DNA of 64,000 nucleotides. Origin: Denitrovibrio acetiphilus DSM 12809. Lineage in GTDB: Bacteria; Chrysiogenota; Deferribacteres; Deferribacterales; Geovibrionaceae. Made by a program: the position numbers and the translations under genes. Shown here one piece after another: positions 35,470-44,085 of the stretch. The stretch's first letter is position 1, and each line of letters begins with the position of its first letter. The notes beneath the pieces are model-generated. The model was not told the DNA's origin. It ran no database searches and saw only the letters and a program-made list of their open reading frames with translations. The DNA lies in contig NC_013943.1 in NCBI RefSeq assembly GCF_000025725.1, positions 248,001 to 312,000 on the forward strand, in the 5' to 3' direction.

Positions 35470-36051
35470 TCAGCCGGCAAACCGCCCGAACATAATCTCG
35501 TCTACAAGTTGGCAGATTATGTGTGCGGCTGCTATGTGTATCTCCTGTATTCTGGCAGTATTTTCGGATGGCGACTGAAACAAAAGGTCGCAAAGTCCCT
35601 TCATCTTTCCGCCGTCACGTCCGGTAAAGCCCACTATTTTCATGTCGCCCCTAGCTGCTTCACGCAGAGCACGGACAACATTTTCTGAATTACCGCTGGT
35701 TGAAATGCCCCACACAACATCGTTTTCGTTGCCGAGAGCACTCACCTGCTTTATAAATACGTCATTAAATTCATAGTCATTGCCAATAGAGGTAAGTATT
35801 GATGTGTCTGTTGTGAAAGCTATCGCAGGCAGAGGCGGGCGTTCCATCTTAAAACGGTTCACAAATTCCGCAGCGATATGCTGGGCATCAGCAGCAGAAC
35901 CTCCGTTGCCGAAGATCATAAGCTTACCGCCGTTAATAAAGCACTGGGCGATCTCGGTTGAGATGGCGATCAGCACAGGGGCAGCTTCAGCAATAAACCT
36001 TGTCTGAGTCTCTCTCATCTCATCAAAAATATCTGATATATATTTATCCAT
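35470..36051 (-). CDS. gmhA: Phosphoheptose isomerase
   Basis: A 193-residue SIS-domain enzyme converting sedoheptulose-7-phosphate to D-glycero-heptose-7-phosphate for LPS inner core. The signature FGNGGSAADAQHIAAEFVNRF and the SIS loop WGISTSGNSENVVRAL are present, as are the zinc/active-site His region (EIHIAAAHIICQLV). It heads the minus-strand run gmhA-mfd-ppiC-surA-S4-glmS. No other heptose genes are in the window. Confidence 0.95.
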   Translation of the reverse strand: MDKYISDIFDEMRETQTRFIAEAAPVLIAISTEIAQCFINGGKLMIFGNGGSAADAQHIAAEFVNRFKMERPPLPAIAFTTDTSILTSIGNDYEFNDVFIKQVSALGNENDVVWGISTSGNSENVVRALREAARGDMKIVGFTGRDGGKMKGLCDLLFQSPSENTARIQEIHIAAAHIICQLVDEIMFGRFAG

Positions 36052-36132
36052 AAAAAAACCTACAATTCTTTTTCTATATAATATGTATAGCTTACGTGCA
36101 ATTTATACAAGTATTTTATCGCCAGACGGCGT

Positions 36133-36178
36133 TTAACAATTTTTTGTTGTTGACACTATACCTCAGTTGGTTTATTTA
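36133..36178 (+). promoter_or_regulatory. Promoter(s) of the DAHP synthase attenuator transcript
   Basis: TTGACA at 36150-36155, a 17-nt spacer and TATTTA at 36173-36178. This would start transcription almost at the leader ATG (36185), making the leader peptide leaderless. An alternative is TTAACA (36133-36138), an 18-nt spacer and TATACC (36157-36162), giving a 5' leader of about 15 nt. Confidence 0.6.
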
Positions 36179-36184
36179 AACAGT

Positions 36185-36268
36185 ATGAATAACAGGGAAA
36201 ATTTCGGGCTCAACTTTTTTGGCTATTTTTTTTACTTCTTTTTTAACACTGAAGGTGTAGCCGTCTAA
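36185..36268 (+). CDS. Phe/Tyr-rich attenuation leader peptide
   Basis: A 27-codon ORF starting MNNRENFGLN and containing the run FFGYFFYFFF. Eight of 27 residues are Phe and two are Tyr. It is followed within 33 nt by a terminator hairpin and then by the DAHP synthase gene. This is the layout of the E. coli pheA leader: slow translation at Phe or Tyr codons should favour the antiterminator. No Shine-Dalgarno sequence is visible before the ATG. Confidence 0.82.
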   Translation: MNNRENFGLNFFGYFFYFFFNTEGVAV

Positions 36269-36271
36269 GTC

Positions 36272-36342
36272 CGACCTGTAACAACAAAATATGCAAACAG
36301 GCCGCAGCGGCTTCACTTTTGAAGCTGTATGCGGCTTTTTTT
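36272..36342 (+). terminator. Attenuator (antiterminator 36272-36304, terminator 36301-36342)
   Basis: Terminator: GCCGCA (36301-36306) pairs with TGCGGC (36330-36335), with an inner 6-bp stem GCTTCA/TGAAGC around a CTTT loop, and seven T residues at 36336-36342. Competing pairing: CCTGT (36275-36279) with ACAGG (36297-36301), extendable through flanking G-C pairs to 36304. This takes up the 5' arm of the terminator. Confidence 0.8.
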
Positions 36343-36391
36343 ATGCCCAAATTCGGACATGATAGGTAATTAATATAAACGGAGGATCAAA

Positions 36392-37408
36392 ATGATCGTA
36401 GTAATGAAGATCGGAGCATCACAGGAAGAGCTCAATAATGTCACTCAGGCAGCAGAAGAGCTGGGTTTCTCTTCCCACGTTATCGAAGGGAAAGAGCGCA
36501 ATGTCGTCGGACTGGTCGGCATCGCAGGTCAGCGAGACAAGATGAATGTTATCGGGCAGCTCGCAGGTGTTGAAAACATTGTCCCAATCAGCAAACCATA
36601 TAAGCTTGCAAGCCGTGAGGTGAAGCCGGAGCCAAGCATAATCGATGTTTGCGGTGTAAAATTCGGCGGTGAAAACATACCTGTTATAGCAGGACCTTGC
36701 TCTGTGGAAAATGAAGAGGGGGTCATCAAAACGGCAGAATTCATCAAAGCGGCAGGAGCACAAATGCTCCGCGGCGGTGCCTTCAAACCACGTACATCAC
36801 CATACTCTTTCCAGGGGCTTGAAGAAGACGGGCTTAAAATACTCGCAAAAGCCAGAGAAGCAACAGGGCTTCCCATTGTCACAGAGGTCACAAACCCGAG
36901 ATATGTTGATATGGTATACAAATACGCAGACATGTTTCAGGTTGGTGCAAGGAACGTGCAAAACTTCGCACTCCTCTCTGAACTGGGGAAAACTGACAAG
37001 CCTGTCCTCCTGAAAAGAGGTATGTCCACCACAATAGAAGAATACCTCAACGCAACTGAATACATCCTCTCAGAAGGGAACAAAAACGTAATCCTTTGTG
37101 AGCGGGGACTAAGAACATTTGAAACAGCTACAAGAAACACCCTTGATATCAGCGCTGTACCTGTTATCAAAGAGAAATCTCACCTGCCTATCATCATTGA
37201 CCCAAGCCATGCAGCAGGTCACTGGCAATATGTTGGTCCACTTTCAAAAGCTGCTGTTGCAATCGGCGCAGACGGACTTATAATAGAGGTGCACCCTGAG
37301 CCGGAGAAAGCATGGTCAGACGGCGCACAGTCGCTGACACCAACACAGTTCCTCAAACTTATGGGAAGCATGCGCTCAATAGCTCTTGCAATAGGCAGAA
37401 CTATATAG
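36392..37408 (+). CDS. aroF: 3-deoxy-7-phosphoheptulonate synthase (DAHP synthase)
   Basis: A 338-residue enzyme of the short (TIGR01361, KDO8P-like) type, catalysing PEP + erythrose-4-phosphate to DAHP, the first step of aromatic amino acid synthesis. An N-terminal ferredoxin-like regulatory domain (about 1-70, [17 protein letters not shown]) precedes the barrel. The barrel has [28 protein letters not shown] and the metal/active-site region [12 protein letters not shown]. In relatives the N-terminal domain mediates feedback inhibition by Tyr or Phe. The upstream Phe/Tyr leader peptide and terminator suggest transcriptional control as well. SD GGAGG precedes the ATG. Confidence 0.95.
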   Translation: MIVVMKIGASQEELNNVTQAAEELGFSSHVIEGKERNVVGLVGIAGQRDKMNVIGQLAGVENIVPISKPYKLASREVKPEPSIIDVCGVKFGGENIPVIAGPCSVENEEGVIKTAEFIKAAGAQMLRGGAFKPRTSPYSFQGLEEDGLKILAKAREATGLPIVTEVTNPRYVDMVYKYADMFQVGARNVQNFALLSELGKTDKPVLLKRGMSTTIEEYLNATEYILSEGNKNVILCERGLRTFETATRNTLDISAVPVIKEKSHLPIIIDPSHAAGHWQYVGPLSKAAVAIGADGLIIEVHPEPEKAWSDGAQSLTPTQFLKLMGSMRSIALAIGRTI

Positions 37409-37476
37409 TATGGTCACAGCCCTGCTATATTTTAAGCTGGATATACGAACCTGATGGTTCATATTTTAAACACACA

Positions 37477-37523
37477 CTCCCTGCTATCCCCTTTGGCAAC
37501 AAGGGGGACTCAGGGAGATTTTT
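37477..37523 (+). terminator. Terminator after DAHP synthase
   Basis: Stem CTCCCTG (37477-37483) pairs with CAGGGAG (37511-37517), and an inner stem CCCCTT/AAGGGG closes the hairpin. A T-rich tract follows at 37519-37523. Confidence 0.7.
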
Positions 37524-37584
37524 CAATGTAAGACAGGCAATTAAAGCTTTGCTAAATCTTTTTTAAAAAGATACGAAATAGATA

Positions 37585-37613
37585 TTGACAAGACAGAGGT
37601 TTTTCGATATTTT
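37585..37613 (+). promoter_or_regulatory. tRNA-Phe promoter
   Basis: TTGACA (37585-37590), a 17-nt spacer and TATTTT (37608-37613), about 25 nt before the mature tRNA 5' end. Confidence 0.65.
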
Positions 37614-37637
37614 TAGACCTCACTTTTGATAAGAAAT

Positions 37638-37713
37638 GCCCAGGTAGCTCAGTCGGTAGAGCAGGGGACTGAAAATCCCCGTGTCGGTGGTTCGATTCCG
37701 CCCCTGGGCACCA
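37638..37713 (+). tRNA. tRNA-Phe (GAA)
   Basis: A 76-nt cloverleaf. The acceptor stem GCCCAGG/CCTGGGC is followed by A and encoded CCA. The D-arm is in AGCTCAGTCGGTAGAGC. The anticodon stem GGGGA/TCCCC encloses loop CTGAAAA with anticodon GAA. The T-arm contains GGTTCGATTCC. It lies just downstream of the Phe-regulated DAHP synthase and borders an accessory region, a common integration context. Confidence 0.97.
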
Positions 37714-37742
37714 TTTTTTATAATGGTATCAACAACTTACAC

Positions 37743-37774
37743 AAAGACTAGTGTTTCGGCACTGGTCTTTTTTT
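37743..37774 (+). terminator. Terminator downstream of tRNA-Phe
   Basis: AAAGACTAGTG (37743-37753) pairs with CACTGGTCTTT (37760-37770) around TTTCGG, followed by a run of T. Confidence 0.75.
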
Positions 37775-38089
37775 GTGGTACACTCGTGGTACATTTTTGA
37801 TTGAGATTTTGTGGTTAGAATTGGTCAGAAATTAAGTGAAGGTAGTGTATTATGAAGGGTCTATTTTAAATGCTTTCTGAAAACCGATACATTCTTTAAT
37901 ACGTAGCTGTCTTTTCCTGAACAATGCCCCCTCCCCGAAACATTCAAAAGATTTACTTCTTTATCAAGAATATTTTGTAATAAATGTGTGTAAGTTCACA
38001 AGTTAATTCAGAACGTTTTTCGCTCTAAATTAACAGATTAATTGCTCTGAGTTATACTTCCAGAAATCATCAAATTTAAACTTGACTCA
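37775..38089. other. Intergenic stretch without a recognised gene
   Basis: It begins with a direct repeat GTGGTACA at 37775-37782 and 37786-37793, just after the tRNA terminator. No second copy of the tRNA 3' end was found by eye. The remainder is AT-rich with no convincing ORF or structured element. Confidence 0.4.
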
Positions 38090-38845
38090 TTATACTATGT
38101 TTTTAAAAACAACAATACACGCACAAAGAATAAGCATCAGATTAACTGTTACGGAGAACGTCCTGTCACTAATTTTCTTGAGGAATCTACGACCAAGATA
38201 ATTGCCCGCAACAGCCCCAATTCCTGCAATAGAACCAATAAGCAAGACTCCTGAATCCATCATACCCACTGTCGTGTACGTGCCTGCTTTGAATAATTGC
38301 ATAACTATAACGACAGCAGCTTTGGTGCCTAGTAGCATCTCCTTTTGCATACCATAGTTGAGGTAAAACGGGTTCATTAGAGGACCGCCGACACCAACAA
38401 TTCCCGATATAAAAGAAGAAATCGCCCCAGCTATTGGGAAGTACCAGTTTTTAACTTTAAACAGCTTCTTTTCTCTGAAAAAAAGTGCCCATACTCCATT
38501 CAATAAATAAAAAACAGCCAGGCAATATGCAATCAATATCGGGTTAACAAAAGAGAATAGGTATGCTCCCGATACTGCTCCGGTTATGACGCCGGGTATA
38601 ACAAGCAGTGAGACTCTAATATTAATTGATCTTCGGTATAAAATTATTCTGCTCAAACCAGATAACAAACCTGCAACAGCAACAACAGGAGCAATTGTCT
38701 GAATCGAAAAAAACATTCCGGCAACAGGGACAAAAATCATTGCCCCTCCTCCTCCTGCCAGCGTACTGAAAAACCAAGACAAAGCACCTAAGGCAAAAGG
38801 TAATAAAAGCATGAGGTCCTCATGTAATAACTCATTAAAATTCAA
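38090..38845 (-). CDS. TauE/SafE-family anion exporter
   Basis: A 251-residue membrane protein with about seven to eight hydrophobic helices and typical TauE/SafE features: a Gly-rich first repeat (GALSWFFSTLAGGGGAMIFVP) and the second repeat SFISGIVGVGGPLMNPFYL. Family members move sulfite, sulfoacetate and related anions. It overlaps the upstream regulator gene by 11 nt, so that protein probably controls it. The transported anion is not known. The divergent GAPDH gene may belong to the same function. Confidence 0.85.
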   Translation of the reverse strand: MNFNELLHEDLMLLLPFALGALSWFFSTLAGGGGAMIFVPVAGMFFSIQTIAPVVAVAGLLSGLSRIILYRRSINIRVSLLVIPGVITGAVSGAYLFSFVNPILIAYCLAVFYLLNGVWALFFREKKLFKVKNWYFPIAGAISSFISGIVGVGGPLMNPFYLNYGMQKEMLLGTKAAVVIVMQLFKAGTYTTVGMMDSGVLLIGSIAGIGAVAGNYLGRRFLKKISDRTFSVTVNLMLILCACIVVFKNIV

Positions 38846-39749
38846 TAACTATTTTCCCCATATCTTTTGTGTCGTAACCGCCAATATGAGAAAATTCATC
38901 TCTAAAAGTGTCTGAACGTATTATGCTCAACAACGATGCAATCTCAGGGGTACCCATATCTTCTCTTTTAAATACTAAGTCATAACGTTCCTTTTTAATT
39001 GGGACAAAATCAATACCTTCAACTTGTTTCGCTATCTTCTCTGAACCAATAGCAACATCAGCCTTTCCTGAAGCAACAACGCTTGCAACCGTTAAATGAG
39101 ATTGGATTTCTTTTTCATATCCTGAAATGTCTCTTCCAAAAATACCCAGAAGTCTCAGGTTTTCATCCAGCAAGACCCTAGAGCCTGAACCTTGCTCACG
39201 GTTAACCATAGTAATATCGTCACGTCCAAAGTCGTCCCATTTAGTTATATTTTTTGGATTTCCTTTGGCAACATAAAAACCTTGAATGCGGCAAGTCAGG
39301 TGAACAATAACAGCAGGAATTCCAGGCAGCAGCCTCCGCACATAAGGCACATTATAGGTATCAGTGTCGCTGTCCCAAAGATGGGCTGATGCTACACTAA
39401 CCTGATTCCGATAAAGAGCAATAAGGCTATCGTAGCTCCCAATGTACGCCCGCAATGCAGGTGTATTATGCTGCCGCATATAATTTGAGAGTATATCCAA
39501 TATTATATCCTGACCACATAAGACGAACCCTTTATTCGCCGTACCACCGATTGCTTTATGCGTAACAGGCGTACTCGCTTGCTTCAGACCTTTAATATAC
39601 GATTTGATATCATCTTCTGAAAAACGAATTTTCCGTCCAACTTTGTAAGATGGCAATTCTCCACTCTTTATCAAGCTATAAACCTTGCTCTTACTGATTT
39701 TTAGTATTTCACTAATATCTTCTACGGAAAGCTCATCTCTTGATTTCAT
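38835..39749 (-). CDS. Excisionase-type HTH regulator with PBP-like anion-binding domain
   Basis: 304 residues from the ATG at 39749, chosen because GGAGG precedes it; a longer frame opens at 39848. The N-terminus is a MerR/HTH_17-type DNA-binding domain (LSVEDISEILKISKSKVYSLIKSGELPSYKVGRKIRFSEDDIKSYI). The rest (about 75-300) is a periplasmic-binding-protein-like domain without a signal peptide (VNREQGSGSRVLLDENLRLLGI, VASGKADVAIGSE), as in proteins that sense molybdate or similar oxyanions. It would regulate the overlapping TauE/SafE gene and perhaps the divergent GAPDH gene. The ligand is unknown. Confidence 0.82.
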   Translation of the reverse strand: MKSRDELSVEDISEILKISKSKVYSLIKSGELPSYKVGRKIRFSEDDIKSYIKGLKQASTPVTHKAIGGTANKGFVLCGQDIILDILSNYMRQHNTPALRAYIGSYDSLIALYRNQVSVASAHLWDSDTDTYNVPYVRRLLPGIPAVIVHLTCRIQGFYVAKGNPKNITKWDDFGRDDITMVNREQGSGSRVLLDENLRLLGIFGRDISGYEKEIQSHLTVASVVASGKADVAIGSEKIAKQVEGIDFVPIKKERYDLVFKREDMGTPEIASLLSIIRSDTFRDEFSHIGGYDTKDMGKIVIEF

Positions 39750-39818
39750 AAAGCCTCCAAATCTTGACAAATGTGCAAAATAATTTAAAATGAGATATAA
39801 AATATAACTTATATACGT

Positions 39819-39836
39819 TTTAGTATCATTTAGTAT
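39819..39836. repeat. 10-bp-spaced direct repeat TTTAGTAT, possible operator
   Basis: TTTAGTAT occurs at 39819-39826 and 39829-39836, one helical turn apart, in the divergent region between the HTH-PBP regulator and the GAPDH gene. Confidence 0.35.
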
Positions 39837-39923
39837 ATTTAAACACAATATCTGATGAACAACAAGAGCTATTAGGTTATATACAATGAAATATTAGCTC
39901 TTGATAATCCTAGGAGTGACTCA

Positions 39924-40955
39924 ATGATTAAAAAAATTGCAATTAACGGGTTCGGAAGAATAGGCAGAGTTTTATTTAAACAGATCATTAACGATAATAG
40001 ATATGAAATAAAAATAATAAACGACCCCGCATCTACAGAGATGATGTCTTACTTGCTAAAACATGACACTACTCTCGGCACAATGGACATGCACAATGAA
40101 GTAGAGACAGGCTGTGATTTCATAGCAGTAAATGGAAAACATATACATATAACTCATGAAATTGCTCCAGATAGTCTGTCATGGGGCAAACATGATATCG
40201 ATGTTGTAATCGACTGTTCAGGAGCTTACCTTACTAAAATTAAAGCACAAAAGCATCTTGATGCAGGGGCAAAGAAAGTTATATTATCAGCTCCTGCTGG
40301 TCATGAAATACCAACTGTAGTATACGGAGTTAATACAGAAATTTTGACACCTGATGACCGTATAATCTCAGCAGCATCTTGCTCTACAAATGCCCTTGCG
40401 CCAATGGTGCAAGCATTAAGCAGATATGCCAATATCTTAGCGGGAAACATGCTTACTGTTCACGGATATACAGCAAGCCAAGTTCTTGTGGATAACGCAC
40501 AAAAAAATAATGACTTTAGACGCTCAAGAGCCGCAGCATGCAATATCATCCCCACCTCAGCAGAAGCAGCTACAGCAGTAGGAAGAGTTATTCCTTCTTT
40601 AAACGGCAAGCTATATGGTTCTGCTGTCAGAGTCCCAGTACAAGCAGGATGTTATATAAATTTCATTGCCGAAATACAAAGAAAAAATGCTACAATAGAA
40701 GAACTCAATGATGTAATGGAATCTGCATCCTCAGAATTTTTTGGATATACAGAAGAAGAATTAGTTTCTTCTGATATCATAGGCATTCGTTATGCATCAC
40801 TTTTTGATGCGACACAAACAGAAGTGTGTAGGACATCTCAGAATACTTTCCAGACAAAACTATCAGCATGGTTTGATAATGAAAGCTCTTTTGTATCACA
40901 AATTATTCGCTGTTTAAGCATTGATCCTTCTAAGATTAATAAGACTATATATTAG
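39924..40955 (+). CDS. Glyceraldehyde-3-phosphate dehydrogenase-like protein (type I)
   Basis: A 343-residue protein with the NAD-binding GFGRIGR (about 9-15), catalytic C153 in SAASCSTNALAP, H180 in TVHGYTASQ, and the S-loop and sugar-phosphate motifs AAACNIIPTSAEAATAVG. Catalytic residues are conserved, but the second Cys of the usual CTTNC is Ala. It sits in an accessory region, opposite an anion-sensing regulator and an anion exporter, rather than beside pgk. In ArsJ systems a GAPDH attaches arsenate to glyceraldehyde-3-phosphate for export. A parallel oxyanion role here is a hypothesis. An ordinary glycolytic role remains possible. Confidence 0.85.
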   Translation: MIKKIAINGFGRIGRVLFKQIINDNRYEIKIINDPASTEMMSYLLKHDTTLGTMDMHNEVETGCDFIAVNGKHIHITHEIAPDSLSWGKHDIDVVIDCSGAYLTKIKAQKHLDAGAKKVILSAPAGHEIPTVVYGVNTEILTPDDRIISAASCSTNALAPMVQALSRYANILAGNMLTVHGYTASQVLVDNAQKNNDFRRSRAAACNIIPTSAEAATAVGRVIPSLNGKLYGSAVRVPVQAGCYINFIAEIQRKNATIEELNDVMESASSEFFGYTEEELVSSDIIGIRYASLFDATQTEVCRTSQNTFQTKLSAWFDNESSFVSQIIRCLSIDPSKINKTIY

Positions 40956-41103
40956 ACGTTAATTGTTTAGCTTTCTCCAAAACCAATTCAGACCATTTTT
41001 AGTTCTAAATTGAATCTAGCCTAGTTCTGTCCAAAACTGCCATAAGAAACTGCATCCTGCAATAATGAACAATAAATATGTATTTGCTCGTTAGTGTGTT
41101 TAA

Positions 41104-41345
41104 GTGAAAATCATCAAGAGCTTACAAGACGGCAATTTAGAAATATACCAGCGAGGAATATTCCTCGGTAAACAGATAATTATTATATTCAAGCTGTTCA
41201 TAGATTGTTAGAATATTACACAGTAATCCTAGAATCATATATAGCACTTACAGAGTGGAGTCAAATCAGCGTATAAATGACAAATTACATTTCGTTGGTA
41301 AAAGCACAAAAGAGATGAAGGTAAAGTTGAGCTATGACATCTGAA
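41104..41345 (+). pseudogene. Decayed tyrosine-recombinase (integrase) remnant
   Basis: The first 18 codons from a GTG at 41104 (VKIIKSLQDGN...YQRG) match the start of the integrase at 49685. A stop follows at 41209. Further pieces match its interior: NDKLHFVGKSTKEMKVKLSYDI (to about 41345) aligns with its beta-hairpin segment GDEYLKFYVDGKTGKREL. Most of the middle is missing. A palindrome, CGAGGAATATTCCTCG (41152-41167), shared with the terminator at 49553, interrupts the early part. The stretch 40956-41103 contains nothing recognised. Confidence 0.7.
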
Positions 41346-42113
41346 AGATTTGGTTATTCTGAAAAATCATGTAAAGAGTTGATGCATATCTTCTGGAAAA
41401 ATTTGCAAAAAGATCCTAAGAACAGAAAGTTTTTGTTTTTCTACATTATGATAAGTGAGAAACAGTGCTTCACAAGTAATGAAAGTTTCATGCACATTTT
41501 AGAAATGATACCTGCTCTAACCCCAGAGCAAGAAATAAAAGATTTATATATTGAGTTGCTTGCAGTTATAAAAAAAATAATGCCAGATACAGGGCTTACG
41601 AACAAAGAGGAACTGGTTAATAATTGTCTCGAAAATCCTGAACTTATAACAAGTATGACAGAAGTAGCAAAAGAAGATAGAGACTATTACGATGCATTAA
41701 AAGAAGTTATCAGGATTTATATCGAAGATGTTGACCTTGACGTATCACAGATACCTTTCAAAACACAAGTAGCATTCTTAGACTGTTTTTCCGAAACTCA
41801 AAAAGCACCTATAAGCAAGAAGAAAAATTTGATCCGAACGGATTATAGAAGAGCTTTTTCCGTATGGGCATTAAACGCATTTTTTGGGATAAACCCAACA
41901 AGAAATGACAAAACAGATAGGAATACTAATCCGTGTGGATGTGATTTTGTCGCAGATGCTGAAAATTGCAAGTATGGTGAGATAAAAGACCTTTGGTTCG
42001 ATCATGAATTTAAGTTTTACCGTATGTCTGAGATCGAAGATATTTCATACATAATAAAAGATAAAGAAAATAACAAAACTTTATTTTCTCTGGGTTCAGG
42101 GCTAAGCAAGTAG
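41334..42113 (+). CDS. Hypothetical protein, paralogue of the split gene 42247-45602
   Basis: A 259-residue soluble, acidic protein of no recognised family. It shares blocks with the gene interrupted by the next IS element: FW(K/S)..L...P at the N-terminus, VIKKxxPDTxLTNKE in the middle, DRDYYDAxxEV, and FSVWALNxFF with a later (C)GCDFVADAE / CGFDLVANAE region and KFYRxSEIED near the end. The two are tandem paralogues in a mobile region bounded by integrase remnants. No membrane segments or catalytic motifs are evident. The start overlaps the decayed integrase tail. Confidence 0.6.
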   Translation: MTSERFGYSEKSCKELMHIFWKNLQKDPKNRKFLFFYIMISEKQCFTSNESFMHILEMIPALTPEQEIKDLYIELLAVIKKIMPDTGLTNKEELVNNCLENPELITSMTEVAKEDRDYYDALKEVIRIYIEDVDLDVSQIPFKTQVAFLDCFSETQKAPISKKKNLIRTDYRRAFSVWALNAFFGINPTRNDKTDRNTNPCGCDFVADAENCKYGEIKDLWFDHEFKFYRMSEIEDISYIIKDKENNKTLFSLGSGLSK

Positions 42114-42246
42114 TTTTATATCATCGAGGATTATTCCTCTCTGCCCAAGACACAAGTTACTTATGAACGCCTTACTGACTCATAAGAGAAGACATACAAA
42201 GCAGTGTTGAATTGACTAATAGATAATTCCTGAGAGGCAAGACAAT

Positions 42247-42354
42247 ATGTTTACAGATAATAACGAGTACAAAAAAGAAATAGAACTTTTGTGTGAAGAA
42301 GAAGCAAAAGAACGGATGAAGTCCTTTTGGTCAGCATTAATAGCTAATCCAGAT
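42247..42354 (+). pseudogene. 5' part of IS-split paralogue (hypothetical protein)
   Basis: 36 codons (MFTDNNEYKKEI...ALIANPD) ending at the IS boundary. They correspond to the N-terminus of the intact paralogue at 41334 (FWKNLQKDP). The reading frame resumes at 44910 after removal of the IS element and one TCCAGAT copy. The restored protein would have 266 residues, close to the 259 of its paralogue. Confidence 0.85.
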
Positions 42355-42525
42355 TGTGATTTTGCAGTTCAATTGACCCCCCTGGCGGCAAATATTTGCA
42401 GCTGAATTGACCCCCCATATTTGCAATTCAATTGACCCCTCTGTGGTGTCAGCTTTTGTAAAAAGTTTTGTAAAAATCTCTCCTTTGTATAATGCCTCCA
42501 TAGAAAATAACTATGGAGAAATTGA

Positions 42526-44085
42526 ATGCGAAAGGAGTACCACATGCACGACATCCTGGATATTCTACGACGCAGAAAGCATGGCGACGGCTTTAAGACG
42601 ATCGCCAAGGCTCGCAAGATGTCTAGAAACACCATCAGGAAATACATAGAACTGGCTGTCACTTTGGGTTTCGAAAGTGACAGTGAGCCACCACTGGAGG
42701 AGATCGCATACGGTGTCTACCGCAAAGTATACGGAGACGGTTCTCGCCCAGTCAGTGAGTGCCGTAAAGTTCTTATTCCATACAAAGAGAAACTGGAACA
42801 CTGGCTGAGTGAAGAGCGCCTCACTATGACCAAGATTCATTCTCTTCTTAAGCGTCATGGTGTTTCTGTAAGCTATGACACACTGCGCCGCTACCTTCAT
42901 GAAGATCTTGGTTTCTTTAAGCACAACACAGTCCGCATGCCTGAAACTGCTCCAGGCGAATACGCAGAGGTTGATTTCGGTCGTCTGGGGCTTTTATATG
43001 ACCCTGAGACAGACAGAAGGCGTGTGGTCCATGCATTGATAGTGACTTTGCCTTACAGCCGCTATCAGTATGTTCACCTTTGCCATAGCATGAAATTCCA
43101 GGAAGTAATCACCGGTCTGGAATCAGCCTGGGAATTCTTCGGCGGTGTTCCTGCGAAAGTGATTGTCGACAACATGAAGACAGCCATAGATAAGGCAGAC
43201 CGTTATGATGCGCAGTTCAACCGCTACTTTTATGAGTATGCTTGTTACCGTGGATTTATCATAGACCCTGCAAGGGCAGTTGCTCCGAAAGACAAGCCTA
43301 AAGTTGAAAGAAATGTATCATATGTCAGAGATAACTTCTTTAAAGGAGAGACATTCAGGAGCCTTTCCCATGCACAGGAAGCAGCAGATGCCTGGTGCAG
43401 AACTGTCTCCGGCATGCGTATACATGGCACAACTAAAAAGCATCCCCGCATTGTATTTGATATGGAAGAGCAGGCGAATCTGCTCCCTCTGGAACAGGAG
43501 CGTTACGATGTACCTTTCTGGGGAACCTGCAAAGTGCATCCAGACCATCATATCCGTATTCAAAGCGCTCTTTATTCTGTCCCCACTGTATACATAGGCA
43601 AAGAGGTTTCTGTAAGGCTGGACAGCAAGCTGGTTCGCATTTACCACAAAGAGCAGCAGATAAAGGTGCATAGTCGTATGAAAAAAGGTAAACGCTCAAC
43701 AGACACCAGTGACTATCCTGAAGAGAAACGTGGATACACCATGAAGAGCTGTGAATATCATATTTATAAGGCTAAAGAAGTAGGTTTCTACTGCGGAGAA
43801 TTTATGGAGCGTCTGCTATCCGGTGACTTCCCATGGCAGAATCTAAGGCAGGCTCAGAAACTCATCCGGGATGCTGATAAATATGGTCATGGTCGTATGG
43901 AGCAGGCATGTCAGCGGGCAGTAAGCTTCGACCTCATCAATGTGTACAGAGTAGTAAATATAATTGAGCTCTCTATGCAGAATAATGAGGTAGAAAAATC
44001 TTCCTGTAAAGTGCTGAAACCCGCTAAATTTACACGCAATAAAAACTATTTCTACGAAGGAGGTCACGATGACACTATCAAATGA
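42526..44085 (+). CDS. istA: IS21-family transposase IstA
   Basis: Up to 519 residues. The ATG at 42544 has AAAGGAG in front and is the better start. It has an N-terminal helix-turn-helix (KTIAKARKMSRNTIRKYI) and a DDE core with AEVDFGRLGLLYD, VIVDNMKTAI and APKDKPKVERNVSY. It represents an IS21 subgroup distinct from the other two IstA proteins here. Its end overlaps istB by 17 nt. The frame is intact. Confidence 0.95.
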   Translation: MRKEYHMHDILDILRRRKHGDGFKTIAKARKMSRNTIRKYIELAVTLGFESDSEPPLEEIAYGVYRKVYGDGSRPVSECRKVLIPYKEKLEHWLSEERLTMTKIHSLLKRHGVSVSYDTLRRYLHEDLGFFKHNTVRMPETAPGEYAEVDFGRLGLLYDPETDRRRVVHALIVTLPYSRYQYVHLCHSMKFQEVITGLESAWEFFGGVPAKVIVDNMKTAIDKADRYDAQFNRYFYEYACYRGFIIDPARAVAPKDKPKVERNVSYVRDNFFKGETFRSLSHAQEAADAWCRTVSGMRIHGTTKKHPRIVFDMEEQANLLPLEQERYDVPFWGTCKVHPDHHIRIQSALYSVPTVYIGKEVSVRLDSKLVRIYHKEQQIKVHSRMKKGKRSTDTSDYPEEKRGYTMKSCEYHIYKAKEVGFYCGEFMERLLSGDFPWQNLRQAQKLIRDADKYGHGRMEQACQRAVSFDLINVYRVVNIIELSMQNNEVEKSSCKVLKPAKFTRNKNYFYEGGHDDTIK

